Positions 8,529 through 21,777 of a stretch of 64,000 bases of DNA are shown one piece after another (within the stretch, counting starts at the first letter, position 1; the number at the start of each line of letters is the position of its first letter). Under the pieces are notes generated by a model that saw only the letters and a list, made by a program, of their open reading frames with translations, did no database searches and was not told the origin of the DNA. Position numbers and translations under genes: made by a program. The stretch is from Proteus vulgaris (GTDB taxonomy: Bacteria; Pseudomonadota; Gammaproteobacteria; Enterobacterales; Enterobacteriaceae). The DNA is taken from positions 1-64,000 of the forward strand of contig NZ_JAEHOQ010000016.1 of NCBI RefSeq assembly GCF_016239305.1, given 5' to 3'.

Positions 8529-8546
8529 TGTAAATTATTATTTACA
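8529..8546. promoter_or_regulatory. Palindrome downstream of the dctA copy 1 promoter
   Basis: TGTAAAT-TATT-ATTTACA has perfect 7-bp arms, about 50 bp before the start codon and just past the predicted transcription start. A near-identical dyad occupies the same place before the second dctA, so it may be an operator. The regulator is unknown. Confidence 0.45.
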
Positions 8547-8566
8547 TTTATTTTGTTGTGACAAGT

Positions 8567-8595
8567 AACTTAAAGGTATGAGTAAATCAGGTCAA
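8567..8595 (-). promoter_or_regulatory. Candidate promoter of dctA copy 1
   Basis: On the minus strand TTGACC (8590-8595) and TAAGTT (8567-8572) are spaced by 17 bp. They lie in a 39-bp block (8566-8604) that is 36/39 identical to the block upstream of the second dctA, so conservation supports function although the -10 is poor. The surrounding gene-free stretch 8478-8863 shows no other gene. Confidence 0.6.
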
Positions 8596-8863
8596 TAAAA
8601 TAAAGTTGATTTTATCAAATATTGTGCTCTTCATCTAAAAAATTAGATTTTAATTCCCATTTTTGTGTTTTTTTTGAAATTTATTTAATTTAAATGTCGA
8701 GTTAATAAAATTATTTTTTGTTTAATTTTGTGGGGCTTATTTGGTGATATGTATATATAAATGGGTTTTAAAGTGAATAAAAAAACTAGAATGTAAATGA
8801 AAATGGACGGTGATAAGTGGGGTTAAGCGGTTAGTAAGTAGGTTATTTTTATCCTTAGATTTA

Positions 8864-9229
8864 TTACGGAAAAAATGTACCATTCACAAAACCAGTAATA
8901 AAAATAAATTCTAACCAACAAACAAATAAGCATTCTGAAAGAACAATAATAAATGCGAGTATTGAAGGGAATTCTGAGGTATCCCGTACTAAAATAAATA
9001 AGCGAGGTATTATGATTGCAGAGAGTATGATTTTTATTGCCAAAGCAAGTGTAACAAAATAAATAGCAATATATAAAGAAAACACTTCGATTTGAATGAG
9101 TGGCACAATAATAAAATAAAAAAGGACTATGCTACTAAGAATTATTATGGCAGAACTACCTAGCCAATATTTAAAAAATAAAAATTTTAGAGAATATTGT
9201 TTTGTGATCAGAGCTTTTAATTTATTCAC
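8864..9229 (-). CDS. Unknown membrane protein between the dctA copies
   Basis: A 121-residue protein starting with GTG, with GAGAC 6 bases upstream. It has three strongly hydrophobic segments, near residues 22-45, 50-75 and 88-112, with basic residues at the N-terminus and in the loop IIPRLFILVRDT. There is no signal peptide or catalytic motif, and I do not recognise a family. It sits in the same direction between two dctA paralogues but is separated from both by hairpins and promoters, so co-transcription is unlikely. Confidence 0.6.
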   Translation of the reverse strand: MNKLKALITKQYSLKFLFFKYWLGSSAIIILSSIVLFYFIIVPLIQIEVFSLYIAIYFVTLALAIKIILSAIIIPRLFILVRDTSEFPSILAFIIVLSECLFVCWLEFIFITGFVNGTFFP

Positions 9230-9363
9230 AATTTTGTCTCTTATTTATAAACTAAAGAAATTATAAAGGTAAGCAAAAAATAAGCTATGAGATAAAGATA
9301 CAATAATAAGTAAATTATAAAAAAGAAAAGCGTTTATTCGTGGCGGTAAGAGATATGAAAACT

Positions 9364-9387
9364 AAAAGAGCGCATAGGCGCTCTTTT
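9364..9387 (-). terminator. Terminator of dctA copy 2
   Basis: Perfect 10-bp stem AAAAGAGCGC / GCGCTCTTTT with loop ATAG, the U-run being the stem end on the minus strand, 22 bp past the dctA stop. Confidence 0.85.
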
Positions 9388-9408
9388 ATGGATCATAAAA
9401 AATGATCT

Positions 9409-10758
9409 TTATTTCACTGGGATTTTAATTGCATTATCAGATTCAATTTCAATAGGAGCTAATGGAGCATCTTCAATAAATTCATTTGATGCTCTACCGC
9501 TAAATACATCATTCATTCTTTCTTTATCTAAGGCATTTTCCCAACGAGCTACCACAATACAGGCACAAGCATTACCCACAAGATTGGTTAATGCACGGCA
9601 TTCTGACATAAAGCGGTCGATACCTAAGATTAATGCCATACCCGCGACAGGAACACTAGGTACAACGGATAACGTTGCTGCCAAAGTAATAAAACCAGCG
9701 CCAGTGACACCAGCAGCACCTTTTGAACTGATCATCGCAACTAAGAGTAGTGTGATTTGTTCTGTTAGTGAAAGTTCAATACCTGTAGCTTGTGCAATAA
9801 ATAGGGCTGCCATGGTCATATAGATGTTGGTGCCATCTAAATTAAAGGAGTAACCCGTTGGAATAACTAAGCCTACCACTGATTTTTTACAGCCTACATT
9901 TTCCATTTTACGCATTAAGCTAGGTAATGCGGCTTCTGAAGATGACGTTCCTAATACTAGCCAAAGCTCATCTTTAATATATTTAATTAACGAGAGAATA
10001 GAGAACCCGTTATATTTTGCGACAGCACCTAATACTACAAGAACAAACAGGAGTGAGGTGATGTAGAAAGTCAGAACAAGCAATACCAAGTTACTGATTG
10101 ATGAAATCCCATATTTGCCAATGGTAAATGCCATTGCACCAAAAGCGCCGATAGGGGCTAATTTCATTAGCATACCGACCATTTTGAATACAGGATCAGA
10201 GAAGTTTTGTAAAAACTTAAGAACAGGTTCACCACGAGCACCTGTAGAGGCTAAAGCGATACCAAAAACTACGGACACAAACAGTACTTGTAAGATGTTG
10301 CCATTAACTAATGGACTAACAACGGTGTCAGGAATGATGTTCATTAAGAAACCAACAATAGAAGAATCATGTGCTTTTGCTACATAACTTTCTACTTTGC
10401 TCGCATCTAATGAGGCAGGAGAAATATTTAAACCATCACCCGGGCGAATAATGTTAGCAACAATCAAACCAATAATTAATGCAATGGTTGAGAAAGTGAG
10501 AAAGTAAGCCATGGATTTACCTGCGACTGTACCTACTGCTTTCATGTTGTTCATACCTGCAATGCCCGTCACTACGGTTAAGAAAATCACAGGTGCGATG
10601 ATCATTTTTACAATTTTGATAAAAGCATCACCAAGAGGTTTAAATGATTCACCAACATCAGGATAAAAATGTCCAAGTAAGATACCGAGTAATATGGCAA
10701 CAATAACCTGTACGTATAATACTTTATAAAGCGGTTGTTTTTTAGTTGAAGTTTGCAT
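9409..10758 (-). CDS. dctA: C4-dicarboxylate:cation symporter DctA, copy 2
   Basis: A 449-residue SDF-family symporter with the same hallmark loops as copy 1: [39 protein letters not shown], and the [19 protein letters not shown] segment. The two differ mainly in the periplasmic loop near residues 113-135 and in the last 25 residues, here richer in Pro and acidic residues. Both are full length with intact signatures, so both may work. Which is the direct orthologue of E. coli dctA cannot be told here. Confidence 0.93.
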   Translation of the reverse strand: MQTSTKKQPLYKVLYVQVIVAILLGILLGHFYPDVGESFKPLGDAFIKIVKMIIAPVIFLTVVTGIAGMNNMKAVGTVAGKSMAYFLTFSTIALIIGLIVANIIRPGDGLNISPASLDASKVESYVAKAHDSSIVGFLMNIIPDTVVSPLVNGNILQVLFVSVVFGIALASTGARGEPVLKFLQNFSDPVFKMVGMLMKLAPIGAFGAMAFTIGKYGISSISNLVLLVLTFYITSLLFVLVVLGAVAKYNGFSILSLIKYIKDELWLVLGTSSSEAALPSLMRKMENVGCKKSVVGLVIPTGYSFNLDGTNIYMTMAALFIAQATGIELSLTEQITLLLVAMISSKGAAGVTGAGFITLAATLSVVPSVPVAGMALILGIDRFMSECRALTNLVGNACACIVVARWENALDKERMNDVFSGRASNEFIEDAPLAPIEIESDNAIKIPVK

Positions 10759-10865
10759 GAAGATTTCCCTGCACCTATTGGTACATTATTTATATATTTA
10801 TTTGTATGTTAGAAAATAGCCGAGATGTAAATAAAGTTTTACATTATTGTGTTTTTATTGATGCT

Positions 10866-10894
10866 AACTTAAATGTACGAGTAAATCAGGTCAA
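10866..10894 (-). promoter_or_regulatory. Candidate promoter of dctA copy 2
   Basis: Minus-strand TTGACC (10889-10894), 17-bp spacer, TAAGTT (10866-10871), in a block that is almost identical to the one before copy 1. Between it and the gene, 10826-10843 holds the related dyad TGTAAAT-AAAG-TTTTACA. The rest of 10759-11127 shows no gene. Confidence 0.6.
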
Positions 10895-11127
10895 TAACAT
10901 AAAATCTATTTAGTTAATTATTGAGTGCTGAATCGAGAAAAATAGTAAAAAAAGTCTGTTTTGTATATTTTTTAGCGTTATAGATAAAATGATATGAAAT
11001 TAATGGGGTTTATTCTTATTTTTTTATAATTCTTAGTGTTAAATATTGCAGATGTTTTTGGTTAGATAATCTAATATTACTTTTTGGTGTGTAAATCTAT
11101 ATATACAATAAGAATCGATATTATGAT

Positions 11128-11167
11128 AACAATTACCCTTAGTTGAATAATGACTAGGGTAATTGTT
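11128..11167. terminator. Large hairpin after yeaK
   Basis: Arms at 11128-11143 and 11153-11167 (15 bp paired with one bulged T) around a 9-base loop. It has no T run on either strand, so it could be a processing or weak termination signal for yeaK. Confidence 0.5.
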
Positions 11168-11187
11168 AAAAATAATTAGCTTTTATA

Positions 11188-11688
11188 TTACTCGCTTTCT
11201 TCTTCGCGAATAAAAGAGATTAATTCAGGTTGTGCAATACGTTTGTAATCTTGCGTATTAAGAATAATTGAGCGCTCTAATGTACCCGCATTAAAAGCAA
11301 GTTCATCAAAACGTTCAAAAAGTAGAGGATCAGCCACAAGCTTTAATGCTGGGTGAAAACTAAAGGGAGGAATAGCACCAAATACGCATTGGGTAAGATC
11401 ATCAACTTCTTTGGGGCTTGCCAGCGATGCCCTTGTTCCACCAATTTGGTGAGCGAGTTTCGATAGATCGGCTTGTTTATCAGCGGGTAATATTGCAAGA
11501 ACATGTTGTTTAATACCGTTACCTTTTATATGGCAAACAAGTCCTTTTGCTCCCTGTCCTAATTGTGTTCCTCTGATTTTTGCAACTTCTTCAGAACGAC
11601 CTGCGGTAGGGTGTTCCATTACACGATAAATAGCATGGTTTTTATCTAATAAAGTAGTAAGTTGCTCAAAAATAGTCAAAGACATCAA
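11188..11688 (-). CDS. yeaK: YeaK-type aminoacyl-tRNA deacylase
   Basis: A 166-residue cytosolic protein of the YbaK/ProX/INS family of freestanding editing domains, which hydrolyse mischarged aminoacyl-tRNAs. It follows E. coli YeaK closely from memory: EIRGT..GQGAKGLVCHIKGNG near residues 37-58, QHVLAIL, the IGG.RASLASP block, and the very conserved VFGAIPPFSFHPALKLVADP and LLFERFDELAFNAGTLERSI runs. The conserved Lys of the family is present in the KGLVCHIKG segment. It stands alone and faces away from yiaY. Confidence 0.87.
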   Translation of the reverse strand: MMSLTIFEQLTTLLDKNHAIYRVMEHPTAGRSEEVAKIRGTQLGQGAKGLVCHIKGNGIKQHVLAILPADKQADLSKLAHQIGGTRASLASPKEVDDLTQCVFGAIPPFSFHPALKLVADPLLFERFDELAFNAGTLERSIILNTQDYKRIAQPELISFIREEESE

Positions 11689-11920
11689 TGACTCCTGATT
11701 TAATAAGTTATTTCTTTAAGGTCATTATACGACTTTAAAAAAAATATTCTGCTGTGATGTTCATGGCTGGTTTTGATTATTTTGATAAGCTTTTCAAATT
11801 ATTTTGTTACAAATGATAACATGTTAATAGTATTATCCTATTGAATTAATAGGGTAATTGGGCTTCTTTATTTAATTACCTGTAATAAAATGATAAACAA
11901 ATTGATATTTATTCATTATT

Positions 11921-11934
11921 TTGATGATGATCAA
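11921..11934 (+). promoter_or_regulatory. FNR box upstream of yiaY
   Basis: TTGAT-GATG-ATCAA is a perfect match to the FNR consensus (TTGAT-N4-ATCAA). Its centre is at 11927.5, so a class II site at -41.5 would put the start near 11969, with an AT-rich -10 candidate around 11957-11964 and the yiaY ATG 30 bp further on. This predicts anaerobic activation. Nothing else is seen in the 310-bp gap. Confidence 0.7.
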
Positions 11935-11998
11935 TTTAAGAATAAAAAGAATAGAACATATTAAAACATAGATTTAATTACTAAAAAGGAAGTCAATA

Positions 11999-13150
11999 AT
12001 GGCTGTTTCAACATTCTATATCCCTTCTGTAAATAAAATTGGTGCTGGTTGCCTTGCTGACGCGGTAAGTTCAATGAAAGACTTCGGTTTTCATAAAGCA
12101 TTGATCGTCACTGATAGCATTTTAAATCAACTGGGTGTTGTTGATAAAGTCAGTAAGTTACTGACAGAAGCCGGTATTTCTAGCATAACTTATGACGGTA
12201 CAGCACCAAACCCTACTGTTGAAAACGTAGAAGCGGGTTTAGCTCTACTGAAAGAAAATCAATGTGACTGTGTGATTTCTTTAGGCGGTGGTTCTCCACA
12301 TGATTGCGCTAAAGGTATTGCGTTAGTAGCTTCTAATGGTGGAAAAATTGCAGATTACGAAGGTGTTGATCGTTCAGCTAAACCTCAATTACCACTGATT
12401 TCAATCAATACCACTGCCGGTACTGCATCAGAAATGACACGTTTTTGTATCATCACAGATACTGCGCGTCATATCAAAATGGCTATCGTTGATAAAAACG
12501 TTACCCCAATCTTATCTGTAAATGACTCAGAATTAATGATTGGTATGCCAAAAGGCTTAACCGCTGCAACAGGTATGGATGCATTAACTCATGCAGTTGA
12601 AGCTTATGTTTCAATCGCTGCAAACCCAATCACTGATGCATGTGCATTAAAAGCGGTCACTATGATCAGCGAGTCTTTACGTAAAGTTGTTGATAATGGT
12701 GGTGATGCACAAGCTCGTGAGAATATGGCTTATGCCCAATTCTTAGCAGGCATGGCATTTAATAATGCTTCTTTAGGTTATGTACACGCTATGGCTCACC
12801 AATTAGGTGGTTTTTATAACTTACCTCATGGTGTATGTAATGCTGTTTTACTGCCACATGTTCAAGCTTATAATATCCAAGCAGCAGCAGGTCGTTTAAA
12901 AGATATCACACAAGCAATGGGTGTTGATGTTTCTGCAATGAGCGATGAGCAAGGTGCTAAAGCATGTATCGAAGAAATTCGTAAAATGGCTAAAGATGTT
13001 GGTATTCCTGCTGGTCTGAAAGAATTAGGTGTGAAAGAAGAAGACTTTAAAACATTAGCTGAAAATGCGCTGAAAGATGCTTGTGCAATCACTAACCCAG
13101 TTCAAGGCACTGAAAGTGATGTTATTGAGTTATTCCGCCAAGCTATGTAA
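11999..13150 (+). CDS. yiaY: Iron-containing alcohol dehydrogenase YiaY
   Basis: A 383-residue NAD-dependent dehydrogenase of the Fe-ADH (group III) family. It has the nucleotide-binding [18 protein letters not shown] near residue 95, the [17 protein letters not shown] block, and the iron-ligand histidines in [12 protein letters not shown] and [19 protein letters not shown], with [12 protein letters not shown] following. It matches E. coli YiaY far better than FucO or EutG from memory. The SD AAAGGAAG lies 8 bases upstream of the ATG. A perfect FNR box suggests a fermentative role. The in vivo substrate is not certain (threonine or short alcohols). Confidence 0.88.
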   Translation: MAVSTFYIPSVNKIGAGCLADAVSSMKDFGFHKALIVTDSILNQLGVVDKVSKLLTEAGISSITYDGTAPNPTVENVEAGLALLKENQCDCVISLGGGSPHDCAKGIALVASNGGKIADYEGVDRSAKPQLPLISINTTAGTASEMTRFCIITDTARHIKMAIVDKNVTPILSVNDSELMIGMPKGLTAATGMDALTHAVEAYVSIAANPITDACALKAVTMISESLRKVVDNGGDAQARENMAYAQFLAGMAFNNASLGYVHAMAHQLGGFYNLPHGVCNAVLLPHVQAYNIQAAAGRLKDITQAMGVDVSAMSDEQGAKACIEEIRKMAKDVGIPAGLKELGVKEEDFKTLAENALKDACAITNPVQGTESDVIELFRQAM

Positions 13151-13206
13151 TGCTCAAGAAATAAATAACAACTGAGACTTGTTATTTATGTCTTAACTGA
13201 GCAATA

Positions 13207-13246
13207 AAAGCACTTCAAATTTTCTAATTGAGGTGCTTTTTTGTTT
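13207..13246. terminator. Terminator between yiaY and hisI
   Basis: Stem AAAGCACTTCAA / TTGAGGTGCTTT with one G-T pair, a 9-base loop and flanking A and T runs. It can serve both the yiaY and the his transcripts. Confidence 0.8.
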
Positions 13247-13297
13247 ATGTATCGCTTTCTCGTCTGGTGACTCTAAGGTGTGTTGGTTAGTTAGAAA

Positions 13298-13914
13298 TTA
13301 TTCTGCTTTTTTATGGCGCTCTTGTAGACAAGCAATGACATCAGAGAGTGATAGTGATTGGTCTTGTAACAATACCATTAAATGATAGAGCAAATCTGAG
13401 GCTTCGTTTCTTAGCTCTTCTCTGTCATTAACTGTGGCGGCTAATGCGGTTTCTACGCCTTCTTCTCCTACTTTTTGAGCTATACGTTTTGTACCGCTGG
13501 CGTAAAGACGAGCAGTGTAAGAGCTATCGGGTGAGGCATTTTTACGTTCACGTAATATATTCTCCAGCTCATAGAGAAATCCCCATTGGCTTTGTGCAGG
13601 AGCAAAGCAACTTTCAGTACCATTATGGCAAGTTGGCCCAATCGGGTTAGCTAAAATAAGTAAAGTATCATTATCACAGTCAGGATAAATATTGACTAAC
13701 TTGAGAAAGTTGCCCGAAGTTTCGCCTTTTGTCCATAAACGCTGCTTAGTGCGAGAATAGAAAGTGACATTTCTACTTTTTAGTGTCACATCTAGCGCCT
13801 CTTTATTCATGTAGCCTAGCATTAATACATCACCTGAAATGGCATTTTGGATAATAACTGGCATGAGATTATCCACTTTTTCCCAATCTAATTGCGCTAA
13901 TGTTTCACTATTCA

Positions 13915-13915
<1 letters not shown>
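13298..13915 (-). CDS. hisI: Bifunctional phosphoribosyl-AMP cyclohydrolase / phosphoribosyl-ATP pyrophosphatase
   Basis: A 205-residue fused enzyme catalysing steps 2 and 3 of histidine synthesis. Residues 1-115 are the cyclohydrolase with the metal-binding DCDNDT motif and the cysteines in [11 protein letters not shown]. Residues ~118-205 are the pyrophosphohydrolase with [29 protein letters not shown], whose glutamates bind Mg. It is the last gene of the operon, and its start overlaps the hisF stop by one base. The length equals the E. coli fusion protein. Confidence 0.96.
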
Positions 13916-15413
<1,498 letters not shown>

Positions 15414-16007
15414 TTACATCTCCAAAAAATTCTTGATAAGTTGAGCTCCCGCTTTTCCAGAGCGTTCTGGGTGAAATTGCACACCATAAAAGTTATCTTT
15501 TTGAATTGCGCTACTAAAACGAGAGCCGTATTCAGTTTCGGCAATGGTTGATTCATTTAATGCTAAACCATAACTGTGAACAAAATAGAACCAAGCATCG
15601 TTATCAAGAGAACGAAAAAGGGGATGAGCAGGTTTCGCTAATACTTGATTCCAACCCATATGAGGTAATGGTAAACCTGCTGTATCTAATTTATCAATTG
15701 TGCCATCAACTAGCCCTAATAAAGGGACACCTTTGCCTTCCTCACTCAGTGAAGCCAATATTTGCATACCTAAACAAATCCCTAAAACAGGCTGTGTTAA
15801 CGCTTTAATTAAAGGAATTAATTCGCGAGCCTCCAGTTGTTCCATTGCTGCGCGAGCCGTTCCTACTCCGGGTAAAAAGAGTTTATCCGCAGATAGCACA
15901 ACGTTTTTTTCATAGGAAATAATGGGATCATAACCAAGTCGCTTAACGGCATAAGCGACAGAGGCTAAATTGGCACAACCTGTATCGAGAATAACTACTT
16001 TCATCAC
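15414..16007 (-). CDS. hisH: Imidazole glycerol phosphate synthase, glutaminase subunit
   Basis: A 197-residue class I glutamine amidotransferase. The triad is visible as Cys in [11 protein letters not shown] (about residue 77) and His/Glu in [13 protein letters not shown] near the C-terminus. It supplies ammonia to HisF. The start overlaps the hisB stop by 4 bp (ATGA type). Two adjacent Met codons could both start it. Confidence 0.97.
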   Translation of the reverse strand: MMKVVILDTGCANLASVAYAVKRLGYDPIISYEKNVVLSADKLFLPGVGTARAAMEQLEARELIPLIKALTQPVLGICLGMQILASLSEEGKGVPLLGLVDGTIDKLDTAGLPLPHMGWNQVLAKPAHPLFRSLDNDAWFYFVHSYGLALNESTIAETEYGSRFSSAIQKDNFYGVQFHPERSGKAGAQLIKNFLEM

Positions 16008-17071
16008 AGAACACCTTTTGAGCTTGGTAAAGTATTACCTTCAACACGAATAGCTTGGCGTAATGTACGACCAAAGACTTTAAATAAGCTTTCAGCTTTG
16101 TGGTGATCGTTTTTGCCTTTTGATTTCAGATGTAATGTGCAACCCATGCTGTAAGAGAGTGAACGGAAAAAGTGTTCTATCATTTCTGTACTTAGATCGC
16201 CAACACGCTGATATTTAAATTCTGCTTTGTATTCAAGGTGTGGACGGCCTGAAATATCTAATGCACAGCTTGCAAGGCATTCATCCATCGGTAATGTAAA
16301 ACCAAAGCGAGCAATACCACGTTTATCACCCAATGCTTCGCGAAGGGCTTCACCTAAAGCTAGGCCAGTGTCTTCAACGGTGTGGTGATCATCAATCACT
16401 AAGTCGCCTTGTACATCGATGTTCATGCGAAAACCACCGTGAGTGGCAATTTGATCAAGCATATGATCAAAGAAACCGACACCCGTACTGATTTGGCTGT
16501 CACCTTCACGATCAAGCCAGATACCAATAGCAATTTGTGTCTCTTTTGTTTTACGTTCAACGTGAGCGTAGCGATCTTTTTTTGTGAGTTGTTCTGTGAT
16601 AACAGCCCAATTGAGCTCATTGGTATTATAAAGTAAGCCTTTGATACCCATATTTTTAGCTAACTGAATATCTGTTTGTCTATCACCAATAACATAGCTG
16701 TTATCTTTATCGAGTGCGCCATCAACTAAGTATTGTGTTACAAGCCCTGTTTCAGGTTTGCGACAAGGGCAGTTATCTTCAGGTTTATGAGGACAAATTA
16801 AAATATCATCAAAGGTTATTCCTTGTGATGACAAAATTTGCATCATCAAATTATGTGGAGGATCGAAATCCGCCTGAGGAAAACTTTCTGTGCCTAATCC
16901 ATCTTGATTTGTGATCATAATAAGCTTGTAACCGGCCTTCTGTAGGGCGATCAGTGCAGGGATCACCCCATTTTCAAAGGCGAGTTTATCGAGTCTATCA
17001 ACTTGATAATCTGTAGGTGGCTCGGTGATTAAAGTGCCATCACGGTCAATAAAAAGAATTTTTTGGCTCAT
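16004..17071 (-). CDS. hisB: Bifunctional imidazoleglycerol-phosphate dehydratase / histidinol-phosphatase
   Basis: A 355-residue fusion enzyme. The N-terminal HAD phosphatase has the nucleophile motif FIDRDGTL (residues 7-14) and zinc cysteines in [17 protein letters not shown]. The C-terminal dehydratase from about residue 165 has [24 protein letters not shown] and [12 protein letters not shown], whose His residues bind manganese. I chose the ATG at 17071 since AGGGAG precedes it and the length then equals the E. coli protein; an in-frame TTG lies 5 codons upstream. The gap to hisC is 46 bp. Confidence 0.96.
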   Translation of the reverse strand: MSQKILFIDRDGTLITEPPTDYQVDRLDKLAFENGVIPALIALQKAGYKLIMITNQDGLGTESFPQADFDPPHNLMMQILSSQGITFDDILICPHKPEDNCPCRKPETGLVTQYLVDGALDKDNSYVIGDRQTDIQLAKNMGIKGLLYNTNELNWAVITEQLTKKDRYAHVERKTKETQIAIGIWLDREGDSQISTGVGFFDHMLDQIATHGGFRMNIDVQGDLVIDDHHTVEDTGLALGEALREALGDKRGIARFGFTLPMDECLASCALDISGRPHLEYKAEFKYQRVGDLSTEMIEHFFRSLSYSMGCTLHLKSKGKNDHHKAESLFKVFGRTLRQAIRVEGNTLPSSKGVL

Positions 17072-17117
17072 GGTAAGCTCCCTCAATTGTGATTTTTGTT
17101 GTTATCGTTTTAATATT

Positions 17118-19518
<2,401 letters not shown>

Positions 19519-19524
19519 TTCACC

Positions 19525-20424
19525 TTATTCCATCATTTTTTCAATTGGTAAAACAAGAATTGAACTTGCACCTAATGCTTTTAGTTTTTCCATTGTTTCC
19601 CAGAATAGGGTTTCGCTACTGACCATGTGCATTGCAACGCGATTTTGGTCACCTGCAAGAGGCAGAATAGTTGGTCTTTCTGCACCAGGAAGTAACGCAA
19701 TGACATCTTCGAGGCAATCACTTGGTGCGTGTAACATAATGTATTTTGATTCTCGAGCTTGGATAACGCCTTGAATGCGCGTTAGTAAACGGTCGATAAG
19801 AGCTTGTTTGTCGGCCTCCATTTCCCCGTCGCGTTGGATCAAGCACGCTTTTGAGCGATAAATAACTTCAACTTCTTTTAAACCGTTAGCTTCTAATGTT
19901 GCACCAGTAGAAACTAAGTCACAGATAGAGTCAGCAAGACCAGCACGAGGAGCAACTTCAACAGAGCCATTTAATAGACATGATTTAAATTTGATACCTT
20001 TTTGGTCTAGATAACGTTTTAGCAGATTGGGGTAAGAGGTGGCTATACGTGTATTATCTAGGCATTCAGCACCTTGATAGTCGAAATCAACAGGGGTCGC
20101 AAGAGATAAACGGCAACCACCAAAATCAAGACGCCGTAGAGTGAGATAGCTTGGTTTTTCGCCTTGTGCGCGACGTTTTAATAACTCTTCTTCTAATACG
20201 TTTTCACCAATAATTCCTAAGTCAACCACGCCGTCCATCACCAGGCCAGGAATATCGTCATCTCTTACACGTAAAATATCGATTGGCATATTTTCCGCAT
20301 AAGCGATCAGACGCTGTTGGTTTAAGTTAATTTTGATGCCACAGCGTGCTAAAAGGGCGCGAGACTCATCACTTAAACGACCTGATTTTTGCATTGCAAT
20401 TCTTAATCTTGTTTTGTCTAACAT
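19525..20424 (-). CDS. hisG: ATP phosphoribosyltransferase, long form
   Basis: A 299-residue committing enzyme of histidine synthesis, condensing ATP with PRPP. It has [13 protein letters not shown] at the N-terminus, [12 protein letters not shown], the PRPP-binding [14 protein letters not shown] and the C-terminal ACT-like regulatory domain ([32 protein letters not shown]) typical of the His-inhibited long form. The start at 20424 follows the E. coli protein; an in-frame start 8 codons upstream would lengthen it without homology. Confidence 0.97.
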   Translation of the reverse strand: MLDKTRLRIAMQKSGRLSDESRALLARCGIKINLNQQRLIAYAENMPIDILRVRDDDIPGLVMDGVVDLGIIGENVLEEELLKRRAQGEKPSYLTLRRLDFGGCRLSLATPVDFDYQGAECLDNTRIATSYPNLLKRYLDQKGIKFKSCLLNGSVEVAPRAGLADSICDLVSTGATLEANGLKEVEVIYRSKACLIQRDGEMEADKQALIDRLLTRIQGVIQARESKYIMLHAPSDCLEDVIALLPGAERPTILPLAGDQNRVAMHMVSSETLFWETMEKLKALGASSILVLPIEKMME

Positions 20425-20478
20425 AATATTACCCTGTCCTTGTCTCAATTTTTTGTTTGAAAATTAGCTATAAAAAAA

Positions 20479-20500
20479 CCCCGGAAGTTGCCTTCCGGGG
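20479..20500 (-). terminator. his attenuator terminator
   Basis: Stem CCCCGGAAG / CTTCCGGGG with a 4-base loop, followed on the minus strand by T7, between hisL and hisG. It is the terminator half of the histidine attenuator. The stretch 20510-20575 holds the alternative pairing segments. Confidence 0.92.
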
Positions 20501-20574
20501 TTTTTATTGTTTGTCTGCATTCAGACCACCGGAAGCGTTTCTTAAACGTCTTCCAGCACTCATCGCCTGAAAGA

Positions 20575-20622
20575 CTAGTCAGGATGATGGTGATGATGGT
20601 GGTTTAGTTGAATGCTATACAT
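20575..20622 (-). CDS. hisL: his operon leader peptide
   Basis: The minus strand encodes MYSIQLNHHHHHHPD, 15 residues with six successive His codons. Ribosome stalling there at low His-tRNA would prevent the downstream terminator at 20479-20500 from forming. The E. coli peptide has seven His. It is preceded by an AT-rich stretch and AGGAAAATAATT. Confidence 0.93.
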   Translation of the reverse strand: MYSIQLNHHHHHHPD

Positions 20623-20667
20623 AATTATTTTCCTAGCTAATTACACTAATTGTTATTTGATATGCTC

Positions 20668-20693
20668 GTTACTATTAATTTGTATTTAGTAAC
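20668..20693. promoter_or_regulatory. Inverted repeat in the hisL-yeeZ divergent region
   Basis: GTTACTA and TAGTAAC are perfect 7-bp arms with a 12-bp spacer, 45 bp upstream of the hisL start. It lies where the his promoter is expected, but I could not settle the -35 and -10. The rest of 20694-20955 shows no gene. Confidence 0.35.
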
Positions 20694-20955
20694 CAACATT
20701 TAGAATTTGTCTGCCTTTCAACCTACATGATTTGCAAAGTGAAAAGCAACCTATTTTTTAATAATAATTTAATTATTTTGTAACCTTTTGTTTTTAATGC
20801 TATTTTAATATTTCTCTTATTTACTTAATGCGATAAGTGAGCGAGTATATAGGGGTATGCTAAAAATTAACGAAATATAAGTAGTATTTATATGTAATGG
20901 CGAAATGAAAATTTTATAGCATACTTTAACTAAGCCATTTAAGTAGGGGAGCAAA

Positions 20956-21777
20956 ATGAAACGAATAACCATCGTTGGATTAGGTTGGTTAGGTTTACCA
21001 CTTGCTGTTGCGTTGCGTGATGCAGGTTATCAAGTTAAAGGGACTAAAACCACCGAAGATGGCGTAGAAGCAGCAAGAATGAGTGGCGTTGATTGCTGTT
21101 TAGTGAATTTAACACCCGCAATTGAATGTGATAGAGATGATTTTGATTACTTAATGGAAACTGACGTATTGATCATCACTTTGCCACCAAGTGCCGCTGG
21201 TGGTGGTTATGATTATGTTGAAGCTATTCAAACATTAGTGGATAGTGCAATGTCTCGCCATGTTACAAGAGTAATTTACATAAGTTCTACTTCTGTATAT
21301 GGCAACCAAACAGGTAATATCACGGAAGAAATGGATATTCGGCCTGAAACACAATCCGCAAAAATGTTAGCTGAAGTTGAAAACTGGTTACATCGTTTAC
21401 CGTTAACCACGGTGGATATTCTTCGATTGGCTGGGTTAGTTGGCCCCGGCCGTCATGCAGGACGTTTTTTATCGGGTAAAAAACAGGTCAAAGGTGCACA
21501 TCAGTGTGTCAATTTAGTCCATTTAGATGATGTAATTTTTGCGATTGAGCAACTGCTTGCACAAAATGAAGGTGGTCATTTATATAATTTATGTGCCCCA
21601 ATCCATCCTAAGAAGAAAGATTTTTACCCAAGAGTATCCTCTCTACTTGATCTAATTCCTCCTGAATTTGCAGATGAAGAGAAGCCGTTAATACGGGAGA
21701 TTGACGGTCAGGAGATCTGTCGAGATCTTGGATTCCATTACCATTATCCAGATCCCGACAAAATGCCAATGAATTAA
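20956..21777 (+). CDS. yeeZ: YeeZ: NAD(P)-binding epimerase-like protein
   Basis: A 273-residue protein of the extended SDR group with N-terminal ITIVGLGWLGLPLA (a GxGxxG variant), a middle SSTSVYGNQTG segment containing the Tyr of the SDR active site, and LRLAGLVGPGRHAGRFLSGK. The same gene lies beside hisL in E. coli. No reaction is proven for the family. Its 3' end overlaps the convergent transferase gene by 4 bp. Confidence 0.86.
   Translation: MKRITIVGLGWLGLPLAVALRDAGYQVKGTKTTEDGVEAARMSGVDCCLVNLTPAIECDRDDFDYLMETDVLIITLPPSAAGGGYDYVEAIQTLVDSAMSRHVTRVIYISSTSVYGNQTGNITEEMDIRPETQSAKMLAEVENWLHRLPLTTVDILRLAGLVGPGRHAGRFLSGKKQVKGAHQCVNLVHLDDVIFAIEQLLAQNEGGHLYNLCAPIHPKKKDFYPRVSSLLDLIPPEFADEEKPLIREIDGQEICRDLGFHYHYPDPDKMPMN

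Noticed and set aside
8606-8618. TTGATTTTATCAA upstream of dctA copy 1 as an FNR site
   Set aside because: The spacer is 3 bases rather than 4, and the site is absent before the second dctA copy.
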